A DNA stretch of 64,000 nucleotides from Bacteroidales bacterium (GTDB taxonomy: Bacteria > Bacteroidota > Bacteroidia > Bacteroidales > UBA932), in the NCBI GenBank assembly GCA_017398335.1, contig JAFQGK010000015.1, positions 1 to 64,000 of the forward strand, written 5' to 3'. Under the pieces are notes generated by a model. That model was not told the origin of the DNA. It did no database searches and was given only the letters and a program-made list of their open reading frames with translations. A program made the translations under genes and the position numbers. Below, piece after piece: positions 17,958 through 24,561 of the stretch (the stretch's first letter is position 1; every line of letters starts with the position of its first letter).

Positions 17958-17989
17958 ATCGGCCGTCCTTGATTACCAAGGCGGCCGAT
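17958..17989. terminator. bidirectional terminator between the DeoR gene and gpsA
   Basis: ATCGGCCG pairs with CGGCCGAT around an inner CCTTG/CAAGG stem. A T-run is present on the minus strand side (TATTTTTTAT), so it mainly serves gpsA; it lies between the two convergent stop codons. Confidence 0.8.
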
Positions 17990-18008
17990 GTCGTATATTA
18001 TTGTAACA

Positions 18009-19061
18009 TTATTTTGTCTGGTCGAATGTGAATGCCTCCCATGGAAGCTGAGCATCCTTACCTTCTTCGAGAACGGCGTTTGCGTGGCAAAGCATAGGGA
18101 ACTGGCTGAGGTCCGCCTGTCCGAGTTCTGCCTTACGTGCCATTGCAGCATATACTCTGCGTGCCACAACCAGACTTTCGAGAGTCACACCGGCTAGAAT
18201 TTCGAGAGCCTCATCGTAGGTCTTTCCTTCTCCGAGGAGAATTCCGATCTTTCTCGTGCGTCCTCCATATACAGTCACATAAAGGTCTCCGATTCCGATG
18301 TTCTCGCAGTCACGGGTAGCTCCCTGCATCTCCAGAAGATAGCGCATTTCCTTTACAGCCTGATAGAATGCTCCTGCCTGTGAGTTATAATGAAGGCCGG
18401 CTTCTGAGCCATGCTCGCGGTTCACGAGGCCGATTGTCATGGCGATAGCAAGTGCATACCCGTTCTTTAATGCTACAGCGCTTTCAAGGCCTATAACATC
18501 GTTTGTGAGTGAAATGTGGTAATAGTCTGTAGCCATCGCCTCTTTCATCATCTTGAGGACGGCTGTGTTCTTTCCGCAGAATGCTACTTCAGTCTGATCG
18601 TGGAATACGAGTTCATATGATGTACAAGGGCCGCCGATTGCGCAGACCTCTCTGATGATACCTTTCTTGGCAAGTTCTCTTTCCCAATAGTCAGGATATG
18701 AAATGAGTGTGCCGTCTTCCAAGTTGATGAGACCTTTTGTAACAGACAATACAGGCATCGCCGGGTCAAGGTACGTAAGGACTTCTTCGAGGAACCAGTC
18801 TACACCGAAAGATGAAACTCCACCAATTACGAAATCTGCTCCTTCTACAGCCTCTTTCCAGTCCTCGAACTGATAGTACCTGATGCCTTCAGGGAAAGGA
18901 ATGTCGAACTTCAGGTGCTTGTTGCTTTTTTTGCATTCGTCGATGATGTCTCTGTCTAGCGGAGTACCTACAAGCCTGACCTCATTGCCGTTTTCAAAAG
19001 CCGGATATGCCAGTGCCGATCCCATCATGCCGGAGCCGATGATTGTAATTGTCTTTTTCAT
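18009..19061 (-). CDS. gpsA: Glycerol-3-phosphate dehydrogenase (NAD(P)+)-like
   Basis: A 350-residue protein starting at MKKTITIIGSGMMGSALAY. Features include the nucleotide-binding GSGMMG, the VTKGL motif, ALKNGYALAIAMTIGL with the likely catalytic lysine, and GIGDLYVTVYGGRTRKIG. It would reduce dihydroxyacetone phosphate to sn-glycerol-3-phosphate for phospholipid synthesis. It diverges somewhat from E. coli GpsA, so a related substrate is possible. The 11-residue upstream extension is rejected because the promoter -7 box (19092-19099) overlaps it. Confidence 0.85.
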   Translation of the reverse strand: MKKTITIIGSGMMGSALAYPAFENGNEVRLVGTPLDRDIIDECKKSNKHLKFDIPFPEGIRYYQFEDWKEAVEGADFVIGGVSSFGVDWFLEEVLTYLDPAMPVLSVTKGLINLEDGTLISYPDYWERELAKKGIIREVCAIGGPCTSYELVFHDQTEVAFCGKNTAVLKMMKEAMATDYYHISLTNDVIGLESAVALKNGYALAIAMTIGLVNREHGSEAGLHYNSQAGAFYQAVKEMRYLLEMQGATRDCENIGIGDLYVTVYGGRTRKIGILLGEGKTYDEALEILAGVTLESLVVARRVYAAMARKAELGQADLSQFPMLCHANAVLEEGKDAQLPWEAFTFDQTK

Positions 19062-19091
19062 GTTATGATTTTCTGAGTTGTTAATCGGGTG

Positions 19092-19099
19092 CAAATATA
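19092..19099 (-). promoter_or_regulatory. promoter -7 box of gpsA
   Basis: On the minus strand it reads TATATTTG, a full match to TAnnTTTG, 30 nt before the ATG. No clear -33 element. Confidence 0.65.
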
Positions 19100-19157
19100 G
19101 TTTTAAATTTTCATATATGAAAAAATGAAAGCATAATATTAGTTTGCCTGTGAAAAG

Positions 19158-19189
19158 TTTTGCAGTCTGAAACCTATAACTTATATTTG
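19158..19189 (+). promoter_or_regulatory. promoter of the metallo-hydrolase/esterase pair
   Basis: TTTTG at 19158-19162, 19 nt, then TATATTTG at 19182-19189. The gene start at 19211 is 21 nt downstream. Confidence 0.75.
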
Positions 19190-19210
19190 CTTTATCTAAA
19201 TTTAAAAAAC

Positions 19211-20494
19211 ATGAAGCACATCAAGACGATAAGTCTGCCCGTCCTCATAGTGGCGGCGCTGATTCTTAACATCAACTCTGCCTACGCTTTAAAGAAAGCC
19301 AAGGTAGGCAAGGCTGTTCCTGCATGGAAGGAAGGTTACCTTGATATTCATTTCATCAATACTGGAACAGGAGAGTCCACCTTTATAATTATGCCGGATG
19401 GTACCCAGATGCTGGTGGATATGGCAGGAGCGGTTCTGACCCCGGAGGAAGATCCGATGTGGATAAAGCCGCTTCCGAATGATTCCAGAAGACCGGGAGA
19501 ATGGATCAACCGTTATGTCGCCCGTTGTATGAAATGGACAAAGAATGAAAAGATTGACTATGTTTCAATCACTCATACGCATGGAGACCATATGGGAAAT
19601 TGCCCGGATAGACTGCCAAAGTCGCCTAAGGGTAACTGGAAGGCAATGTCTGTTACAGATGTTCTTGATGGTAACAAGGTGGGAAAGCTTGTTGACAGAG
19701 CATATCCTGATTACACTTATCCTCGGGATATGAATGATAATCTGCCTGTTTCAAATTATCTCAAATGTGCCAGATGGCATGTTGCGACGGGCAGTATGAA
19801 GATGGAAAGATTCCTGCCTGGATCAGACACCCAGTTTGCCATGCTTTATGATGGAGATTCGTATCCGGAGTTCAAGATTCGGAATATTGCTGCCAACGGT
19901 CAGGTCTGGACAGGCAAGGGATTGGAGACGAAGTGTGCATTCCCTGACCAGTCTGCATTTGAAGGACGTGGAAAAGGTAAGGAGCCGAGCCCTGCAGAAA
20001 ACATACTCAGCTCTGTCTTCAAGCTTTCGTACGGTAAGTTCGACTATTATGCTGGAGGTGATGCCTCCCATAACGGAGCGGAGTATTTTGACTGGAAGGA
20101 TGTCGAGACACCGATTGCAGATGCTGTAGGTTGTGTGGAGGTAATGAAGGCCAATCATCATGGTTCAAAAGATGCCAACAATGAATATATAGTCAGGACT
20201 CTATCTCCTCAGACAGTAATAATAAATGTATGGAGGAATGTCCAGCCGACTGGAGGCATCAGAAAGTATCTTGGTCCTGATGTCAACGATGGCAAGGCTG
20301 ATCTGTTCATGACCAATCTTCTCCCTGAGACTGAAGAATCTTTTGGTGACGATATGTCGAGAGTTCTCAGCAAACAAGGACATATCGTTGTACGTGTCGC
20401 TCCAGGAGGAGACTCATATTCGATAATTGTTCTCAGAGACAGTGATGAGTCAATGAAGGTGACAGGTGTTTATGGCCCATACTATAGCCGCTAA
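19211..20494 (+). CDS. Exported metallo-beta-lactamase-fold hydrolase
   Basis: A 427-residue protein from the ATG at 19211, with a signal peptide (LPVLIVAALILNINSAYA). The MBL-fold metal motif HTHGDH is at about residues 122-127, preceded by a DIHFINTGTGESTFI strand of the ComEC/Rec2-type subgroup, and followed later by AGGDAS and ANHHGSKDA, also typical of that subgroup. Unlike ComEC it has no membrane channel; it is a periplasmic or secreted hydrolase of unknown substrate. The upstream in-frame TTG overlaps the promoter -33 and is rejected. An esterase gene follows after 17 nt. Confidence 0.8.
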   Translation: MKHIKTISLPVLIVAALILNINSAYALKKAKVGKAVPAWKEGYLDIHFINTGTGESTFIIMPDGTQMLVDMAGAVLTPEEDPMWIKPLPNDSRRPGEWINRYVARCMKWTKNEKIDYVSITHTHGDHMGNCPDRLPKSPKGNWKAMSVTDVLDGNKVGKLVDRAYPDYTYPRDMNDNLPVSNYLKCARWHVATGSMKMERFLPGSDTQFAMLYDGDSYPEFKIRNIAANGQVWTGKGLETKCAFPDQSAFEGRGKGKEPSPAENILSSVFKLSYGKFDYYAGGDASHNGAEYFDWKDVETPIADAVGCVEVMKANHHGSKDANNEYIVRTLSPQTVIINVWRNVQPTGGIRKYLGPDVNDGKADLFMTNLLPETEESFGDDMSRVLSKQGHIVVRVAPGGDSYSIIVLRDSDESMKVTGVYGPYYSR

Positions 20495-20511
20495 TCTTTA
20501 AATGTAATCAT

Positions 20512-21801
20512 ATGAGACGTTTTCTTCTATCTCTTGCTCTTGTGATCATGGCAGTCTGCAGCCATGCACAGCCTAAAAAGACCATAGTTACGGTTGCAGT
20601 AGCTCCTGAAAATGCTGATTGGCAGTACGCTTGTGGCGAAAAGGTAACCTTTGACCTGTCTGTCCTGAAGGCTGGAGTCCCTCTTGACGGTGCTGAGGTA
20701 TATTATGAAATCTCGGAGGATATGCAGGAGCCTTTGAAGAAGGAGAATCTTACTCTTAAGAGTGGTACGGCTCAGATCAATGCCGGTACTATGAAGAAGC
20801 CCGGTTTCCTTCGCATACGCGTGTGGGCAACTCATGAAGGTGTACGTTATTACGGTCTTGCTACGGCAGGTTTCGATATAGATAAGATTGAGCCTACCAC
20901 AACGGTTCCGGAGGATTTCGATGAATTCTGGGCCAAAGCTTTGGCAGATAACAATAAACTGCCTATGCTTCCTCAGCTTGAACTGGTGCCTGAGAAATGT
21001 ACTCCTAAGGTCAATGTATATCTGGCAAGTTTCCAGAACCTTCGCAAAGGATGCCGTATGTATGGTACGATGTGCGTTCCTGCTGATATGAAGCCAGGTG
21101 ACAAGCTTCCTGCTATCCTTATTGTGCCGGGTGCAGGCTGCCGTGCCCGTACTGGCTTTTATGCAGAGGCTGAGCAGGGATTCGTGACATTGGAGATGGG
21201 TATCAATCATATCCCGACAGTCATGGATGATGAAATCTATGCACAGCTGAAGGCCGGAATGATGGCAGAGTATCAGTTCTATAATATGGACGACAAGAAT
21301 AAATATGTTTATAAGGGAATTTATGCCGGCTGTGCACGTGCAGTCGATTTCCTTGCCGGACTGGACTTCGTCGATCCGGAACGCATAGGTGTTACCGGTG
21401 GCTCTCAGGGTGGTGCGTTGTCAATCACGACTGCCGTCCTCAATCCTAAGGTGAAGTGTCTTGCGGCATTCTATCCGGCTCTCTCAGACCTGACCGGCTA
21501 TCTGTATGGTCGTGGCGGCGGCTGGCCTCATGCCTTCCGTAACGGTTATATGGCTACCAAGGAGCGTATCGAGACCTCACGTTACTATGATGTTGTGAAT
21601 TTTGCACGCAAGGTCAATGTTCCGGCATTTGTCTCGTATGGCTTCAATGATATGGTTTGCTGCCCAACTTCAACAACAGCTGCCTACAATGCTATTCCAA
21701 CCGCAGATAAAGAGCGCTGGATTGTACCTGAAATTGAGCACTGGACCTATCCTGAGCAGAATGCTGCCCGTTCGAAATGGATGATGGACCATTTGAAATA
21801 A
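20512..21801 (+). CDS. Exported acetyl-xylan-esterase-like hydrolase (AXE1 family)
   Basis: A 429-residue secreted protein (signal ending CSHAQ). After an N-terminal Ig-like beta domain (about 25-125) comes an alpha/beta-hydrolase of the AXE1/CE7 type: the oxyanion region PAILIVPGAGC, the nucleophile elbow GGSQGG (Ser298), FNDMVCCPTST with the likely acid, and EIEHWTYPEQ with the histidine. CE7 enzymes remove acetyl groups from xylan or cephalosporin-like compounds. Pairing with a metallo-hydrolase suggests breakdown of an acylated extracellular substrate; the substrate is inferred only. Confidence 0.85.
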   Translation: MRRFLLSLALVIMAVCSHAQPKKTIVTVAVAPENADWQYACGEKVTFDLSVLKAGVPLDGAEVYYEISEDMQEPLKKENLTLKSGTAQINAGTMKKPGFLRIRVWATHEGVRYYGLATAGFDIDKIEPTTTVPEDFDEFWAKALADNNKLPMLPQLELVPEKCTPKVNVYLASFQNLRKGCRMYGTMCVPADMKPGDKLPAILIVPGAGCRARTGFYAEAEQGFVTLEMGINHIPTVMDDEIYAQLKAGMMAEYQFYNMDDKNKYVYKGIYAGCARAVDFLAGLDFVDPERIGVTGGSQGGALSITTAVLNPKVKCLAAFYPALSDLTGYLYGRGGGWPHAFRNGYMATKERIETSRYYDVVNFARKVNVPAFVSYGFNDMVCCPTSTTAAYNAIPTADKERWIVPEIEHWTYPEQNAARSKWMMDHLK

Positions 21802-21842
21802 TATATTCCTAACTTTACACCTATAAATCGGGATTTGCCCTC

Positions 21843-21863
21843 ATCCCCGGCTTGACCGGGGAT
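21843..21863. repeat. REP-like palindrome
   Basis: A perfect 8-bp stem, ATCCCCGG/CCGGGGAT, encloses a 5-nt CTTGA loop, 42 nt after the esterase stop. There is no T-run, so it is not a typical terminator. The GC-rich form recalls dispersed REP elements; copy number elsewhere is unknown. Confidence 0.55.
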
Positions 21864-21886
21864 CAAGGTTTACTCGACTGAGAACT

Positions 21887-21987
21887 GTGACAGATTTTGA
21901 GCAAAAAGTGACACAGCTATGGCGAAATCAGTTATAAAACGATGAAAATCAATAGCGCTGTGTCACAAAATACAGAAAAACTGTCAC
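21887..21987. repeat. bipartite inverted repeat with four GTGACA sites
   Basis: The left arm 21887-21917 is GTGACAG-N14-GTGACACAGC. The right arm 21957-21987 is the same pattern in reverse orientation with a different N14. The two sites in each arm are 21 bp apart, about two helical turns, and 39 bp separate the arms. It could be a MITE-like element or a protein-binding site. It contains no gene. Confidence 0.75.
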
Positions 21988-22037
21988 GGCTCTTAAATAT
22001 TAAATTCCCATTTGTGTATCTAACAAATATTAGGACT

Positions 22038-22556
22038 ATGAAAAGAATATTTAATATTTGCGCTATTTTCCTTATTGCTGCCAGCTGTGAGAACACTCTT
22101 ATAGATAATGACTTACAGCCAACATCAGATGCAGAACTTGGAGATAATTTCAAGGTATTCGAGTCTTGGATTGATATGTCGCAGACAAACAGGTTTAACG
22201 AGAGTCTGTTCTGCAAAGACTGGAATTTGTCAAGAGTAACCTACGAGACATATGTTGACGGGATCCTCACCGAAACTCAAGATGCTACAGACTGGTGGAG
22301 CAAGATGGAATATTCCATTAAAGAAGATCACACATTACAAAGTGGATCTTCCAAAGGTGTCTGGCTATATTCGCACAATTTCATTATGATGAAATTCAAC
22401 GGTGGCTATTATTACTATGAGGTTGTTGAATCTAAGCCGGATAAGCTATGCCTAAAATCTGAAGAATTTCCTATCGGCATTACTTTCACCCCGTATTATA
22501 CAGATAAAAGCGGAGAACACAATTTTAATATTTTTGAATACGTAACCACAAACTAA
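22038..22556 (+). CDS. Hypothetical lipoprotein
   Basis: A 172-residue lipoprotein (MKRIFNICAIFLIAASC, lipobox AASC). The mature part has aromatic-rich beta patterns (WNLSRVTYETYVDG, GYYYYEVVESKPDKLCL) resembling small lipocalin-like Bacteroidota lipoproteins, but no family could be named. The start at 22038 is chosen because it gives the signal peptide; the ORF extends upstream to 21942 inside the inverted repeat. It lies in the accessory stretch, alone, with no Bacteroidota promoter consensus seen. Confidence 0.7.
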   Translation: MKRIFNICAIFLIAASCENTLIDNDLQPTSDAELGDNFKVFESWIDMSQTNRFNESLFCKDWNLSRVTYETYVDGILTETQDATDWWSKMEYSIKEDHTLQSGSSKGVWLYSHNFIMMKFNGGYYYYEVVESKPDKLCLKSEEFPIGITFTPYYTDKSGEHNFNIFEYVTTN

Positions 22557-22854
22557 ATTTGAATTTACCTGTCGGCAATCGCCATCCATGTAACCCCTAA
22601 GCACGGTATTGTGTCATGTGAGCCATATATGACTGATTCATGTGCTTAGTGGTCACATCCTCGATACCCCTAAACACGTCAACTGTGAGCACGGAGCAAT
22701 AGAGATAAATTTACGTGCTCGGCGGTTTACAAAGTGGGCATTCTTGCCTCCAATGCGCGACATATCTCCGATGGGTCGAAGTTTATTCTTCTGTTAATGG
22801 GCAGATGCATAAAATACACATTGATACTCCAGATCAATTCTAAAAGGCCTAGCG
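22557..22854. repeat. non-coding stretch with short repeats
   Basis: About 300 nt with no convincing gene. It holds a direct repeat (ACCCCTAAGCACG at 22593-22605 and ACCCCTAAACACG at 22665-22677), an inverted pair CTAAGCAC (22597-22604)/GTGCTTAG (22642-22649), and a hairpin GAGCACG (22687-22693)/CGTGCTC (22714-22720). This could be decayed mobile DNA or a structured RNA. Confidence 0.45.
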
Positions 22855-23037
22855 ATGCATTTGTATGACGGATTCTACATATCACTTGTTGAAAGATTCG
22901 GAAACATTTTGAATGAAAAGGAAATCAGCGTGGTGACCCAGCAGTCCGTCCGCACAGTCTACCAGCGCAAGAGCACTATCCGCCAGACCTTTGAGATGCC
23001 GGAAGGAGAGGATATCGCTTCATTCCTGAAAAAATAA
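22855..23037 (+). pseudogene. fragment resembling the C-terminal HTH of a regulator
   Basis: A 60-residue ORF. The part from ILNEKEISVVTQQSVRTVYQ through RKSTIRQTFEMPEGEDIASF resembles the C-terminal LuxR/effector-type helix-turn-helix at the end of large Bacteroidota TPR or hybrid regulators, where a pattern like LSVRTVYQ..KIR..L.LP.GEDL..FL is usual. The first 18 residues do not fit and there is no sensor part. The frame is closed upstream by a stop at 22822. I read it as a remnant of a larger gene; a genuine small DNA-binding protein is possible. Confidence 0.4.
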
Positions 23038-23133
23038 GAGGCTGCCCAATCGTTACAGCTTATCGAACCTTTGTGTATGTTTATTTCTTAACTTTATCCG
23101 ACAAATCAGGATTTAAGCATTAATTACAAAGGT

Positions 23134-23460
23134 ATGAAACGGTTTCACTTAACTTCTAATCAGATCCAAAACCTTATTGAACCTATGGGATATTGTATTG
23201 CTTCTGACCGAATTACAGTAGATGGAGGAAAAGTCGGATATATGTATCGGGAAGAGGGAGATTATTCCAATGATAGTGGATGGAGATTCTTTGAAGGAAG
23301 TGAAGACCAAGAATATGCTGATGATAACAGCCATTTTGAAGTATATGATGTCAATACTATTGCGAATTATGATATGGAGATAATTCCTTTATTGGGTTCA
23401 CCTATTGGCAGTGCTTTTGAAAGAACGGCAAATGGCTTTGAACCAGTTCCTAAAGAATAG
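23134..23460 (+). CDS. DUF2185 (Imm33-type) protein
   Basis: A 108-residue protein with the DUF2185 pattern: CIASDRITVDGGKVGYMYRE, DSGWRFFEGSEDQEYADD, then YDVNTIANYDMEIIPLLGSPIGSAFER. DUF2185 is also classed as immunity domain Imm33, found in polymorphic-toxin loci and as free-standing genes. No toxin, secretion or rearrangement gene is next to it, so it is an orphan. It is soluble, with no signal peptide. Its A/T-richer sequence and position beside tRNA-Leu suggest acquired DNA. An immunity role is inference. Confidence 0.8.
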   Translation: MKRFHLTSNQIQNLIEPMGYCIASDRITVDGGKVGYMYREEGDYSNDSGWRFFEGSEDQEYADDNSHFEVYDVNTIANYDMEIIPLLGSPIGSAFERTANGFEPVPKE

Positions 23461-23470
23461 TCATATCGTA

Positions 23471-23488
23471 GATTCCCTTCGTCTGCAC
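23471..23488 (+). repeat. inverted near-copy of the tRNA-Leu(UAG) 3' end
   Basis: These 18 nt match the sense sequence of the tRNA-Leu 3' end (minus strand 23564-23547) at 16 positions; both differences are C to T. The copy is in inverted orientation to the tRNA, 58 nt away, with two hairpins between. Confidence 0.7.
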
Positions 23489-23489
23489 G

Positions 23490-23510
23490 GTTTTCGGCTG
23501 TGCCGAAAAC
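23490..23510. terminator. hairpin upstream of the main terminator
   Basis: GTTTTCGGC-TGT-GCCGAAAAC, a perfect 9-bp stem with a 3-nt loop. It adjoins the terminator at 23511-23544 and could assist termination of the Imm33 gene. Confidence 0.6.
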
Positions 23511-23544
23511 AAAAATGACCCAGCTGGAAAGCTGAGTCATTTTT
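23511..23544. terminator. bidirectional terminator between Imm33 and tRNA-Leu(UAG)
   Basis: AAAAATGAC-C-CAGC pairs with GCTG-A-GTCATTTT around a TGGAAA loop, with T-runs on both strands. It serves the + gene and the minus tRNA, whose 3' end is 4 nt away. Confidence 0.85.
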
Positions 23545-23547
23545 GAG

Positions 23548-23629
23548 TGCGGGCGAAGGGAATCGAACCCATACGCCTCTCGGCACCAGATCCTAAGTCT
23601 GGCTTGTCTACCAATTTCAACACGCCCGC
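23548..23629 (-). tRNA. tRNA-Leu (anticodon TAG)
   Basis: On the minus strand, GCGGGCG (23629-23623) pairs with CGCCCGC (23555-23549), discriminator A at 23548. The anticodon stem CCAGA/TCTGG encloses CTTAGGA with anticodon TAG. A long variable arm and a normal T-arm are present; CCA is not encoded. Confidence 0.95.
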
Positions 23630-23642
23630 GACAATCGGACTG

Positions 23643-23673
23643 CAAATATATGAATATTTTTCGTTCCTGCAAA
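23643..23673 (-). promoter_or_regulatory. promoter of tRNA-Leu(UAG)
   Basis: On the minus strand: TTTG (23673-23670), 19 nt, TATATTTG (23650-23643), 14 nt before the tRNA. Confidence 0.75.
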
Positions 23674-23694
23674 AAATTGATTTCTGGCAGAATG

Positions 23695-24549
23695 TTATTT
23701 TCTGAATTTGATGCAGCACCAGTTATCCATCGAGTCGTGACTGACGTATTCCAGACCGGAATTTGTCGCCATGGCTACAATCATCGGCATGTCCTCTACA
23801 TAGAAACCGCTGACAAAGAGGAGACCGCCCTTGTGGAGCGAATGCGCATAGGTAGGGATGTCCTGCAGCAAGATGTTCCTGTTGATGTTCGCTAGGAGTA
23901 CATCATAGGTGTTACGCTGGAGCAATGAAGCGTCACCGCAATATGTTTCTACCAGTTTTCCCACGCGGTTAGCCCTTGCGTTGTCATATGCTGAGATGGC
24001 AGCAACTGCATCAATGTCAATGCCATATACCTTGGAAGCCTTCATCTTGGCAGCCAGAATTGCCAGAACAGCCGTTCCGCATCCCATATCCATCACAACC
24101 TTTCCCCTGACAGCTTCTTCGTTTTCAAGAAGGGCGCGGCACATCATATAAGTGGTCTGATGGTGGCCGGTTCCGAATGCCATCTTAGGGTCTATGGTAA
24201 TGTTGTACCGTGTACGTTTCAGACCCTCGTGGAATGATGCCTTGATTGTACATCTGCCATCGACTACTATAGGTGTGAACTGACTCTCCCATACGGCATT
24301 CCAGTTCACCGCAGGCATCAGATTGGCTGAGAATTCCACATCAAATCCAAGTCCTTCCAGCCCTCCAAGAACTACTTTAAGCATCTGAGCATCATAGAGT
24401 TCCTTCTGTATGTAACATTTCAGATACGGTTCTTCGCTTGTGAAGGACTCAAATGGAAGTTCACTTACTTCTGCTGTGACAATTTCTGCATTCTCTTCAC
24501 TGAAAGGAGTTATCTTAACTGCGACTTCAATATATTCCTGACTGTTCAT
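23695..24549 (-). CDS. prmA: Ribosomal protein L11 methyltransferase
   Basis: A 284-residue SAM-dependent methyltransferase of the PrmA family. After an N-terminal substrate-recognition domain come the SAM-binding motif VMDMGCGTAVLAILAAK (about 150-166), IDIDAVAAISAYDNARAN and LLANINRNILLQDIP, the NINR form being the catalytic-loop pattern of this family; TIDPKMAFGTGHHQTT is the family signature. It trimethylates uL11 in the cytoplasm. It follows the AsmA-like gene by 12 nt on the same strand, so the two are likely co-transcribed. Confidence 0.94.
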   Translation of the reverse strand: MNSQEYIEVAVKITPFSEENAEIVTAEVSELPFESFTSEEPYLKCYIQKELYDAQMLKVVLGGLEGLGFDVEFSANLMPAVNWNAVWESQFTPIVVDGRCTIKASFHEGLKRTRYNITIDPKMAFGTGHHQTTYMMCRALLENEEAVRGKVVMDMGCGTAVLAILAAKMKASKVYGIDIDAVAAISAYDNARANRVGKLVETYCGDASLLQRNTYDVLLANINRNILLQDIPTYAHSLHKGGLLFVSGFYVEDMPMIVAMATNSGLEYVSHDSMDNWCCIKFRK

Positions 24550-24561
24550 ATCTGTTTATTG

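Noticed and set aside
21887-21987. A CRISPR array at the four GTGACA sites
   Set aside because: The sites are only 7-10 nt, two are inverted, and the spacers are 14 nt, so the layout is a bipartite inverted repeat, not a CRISPR.
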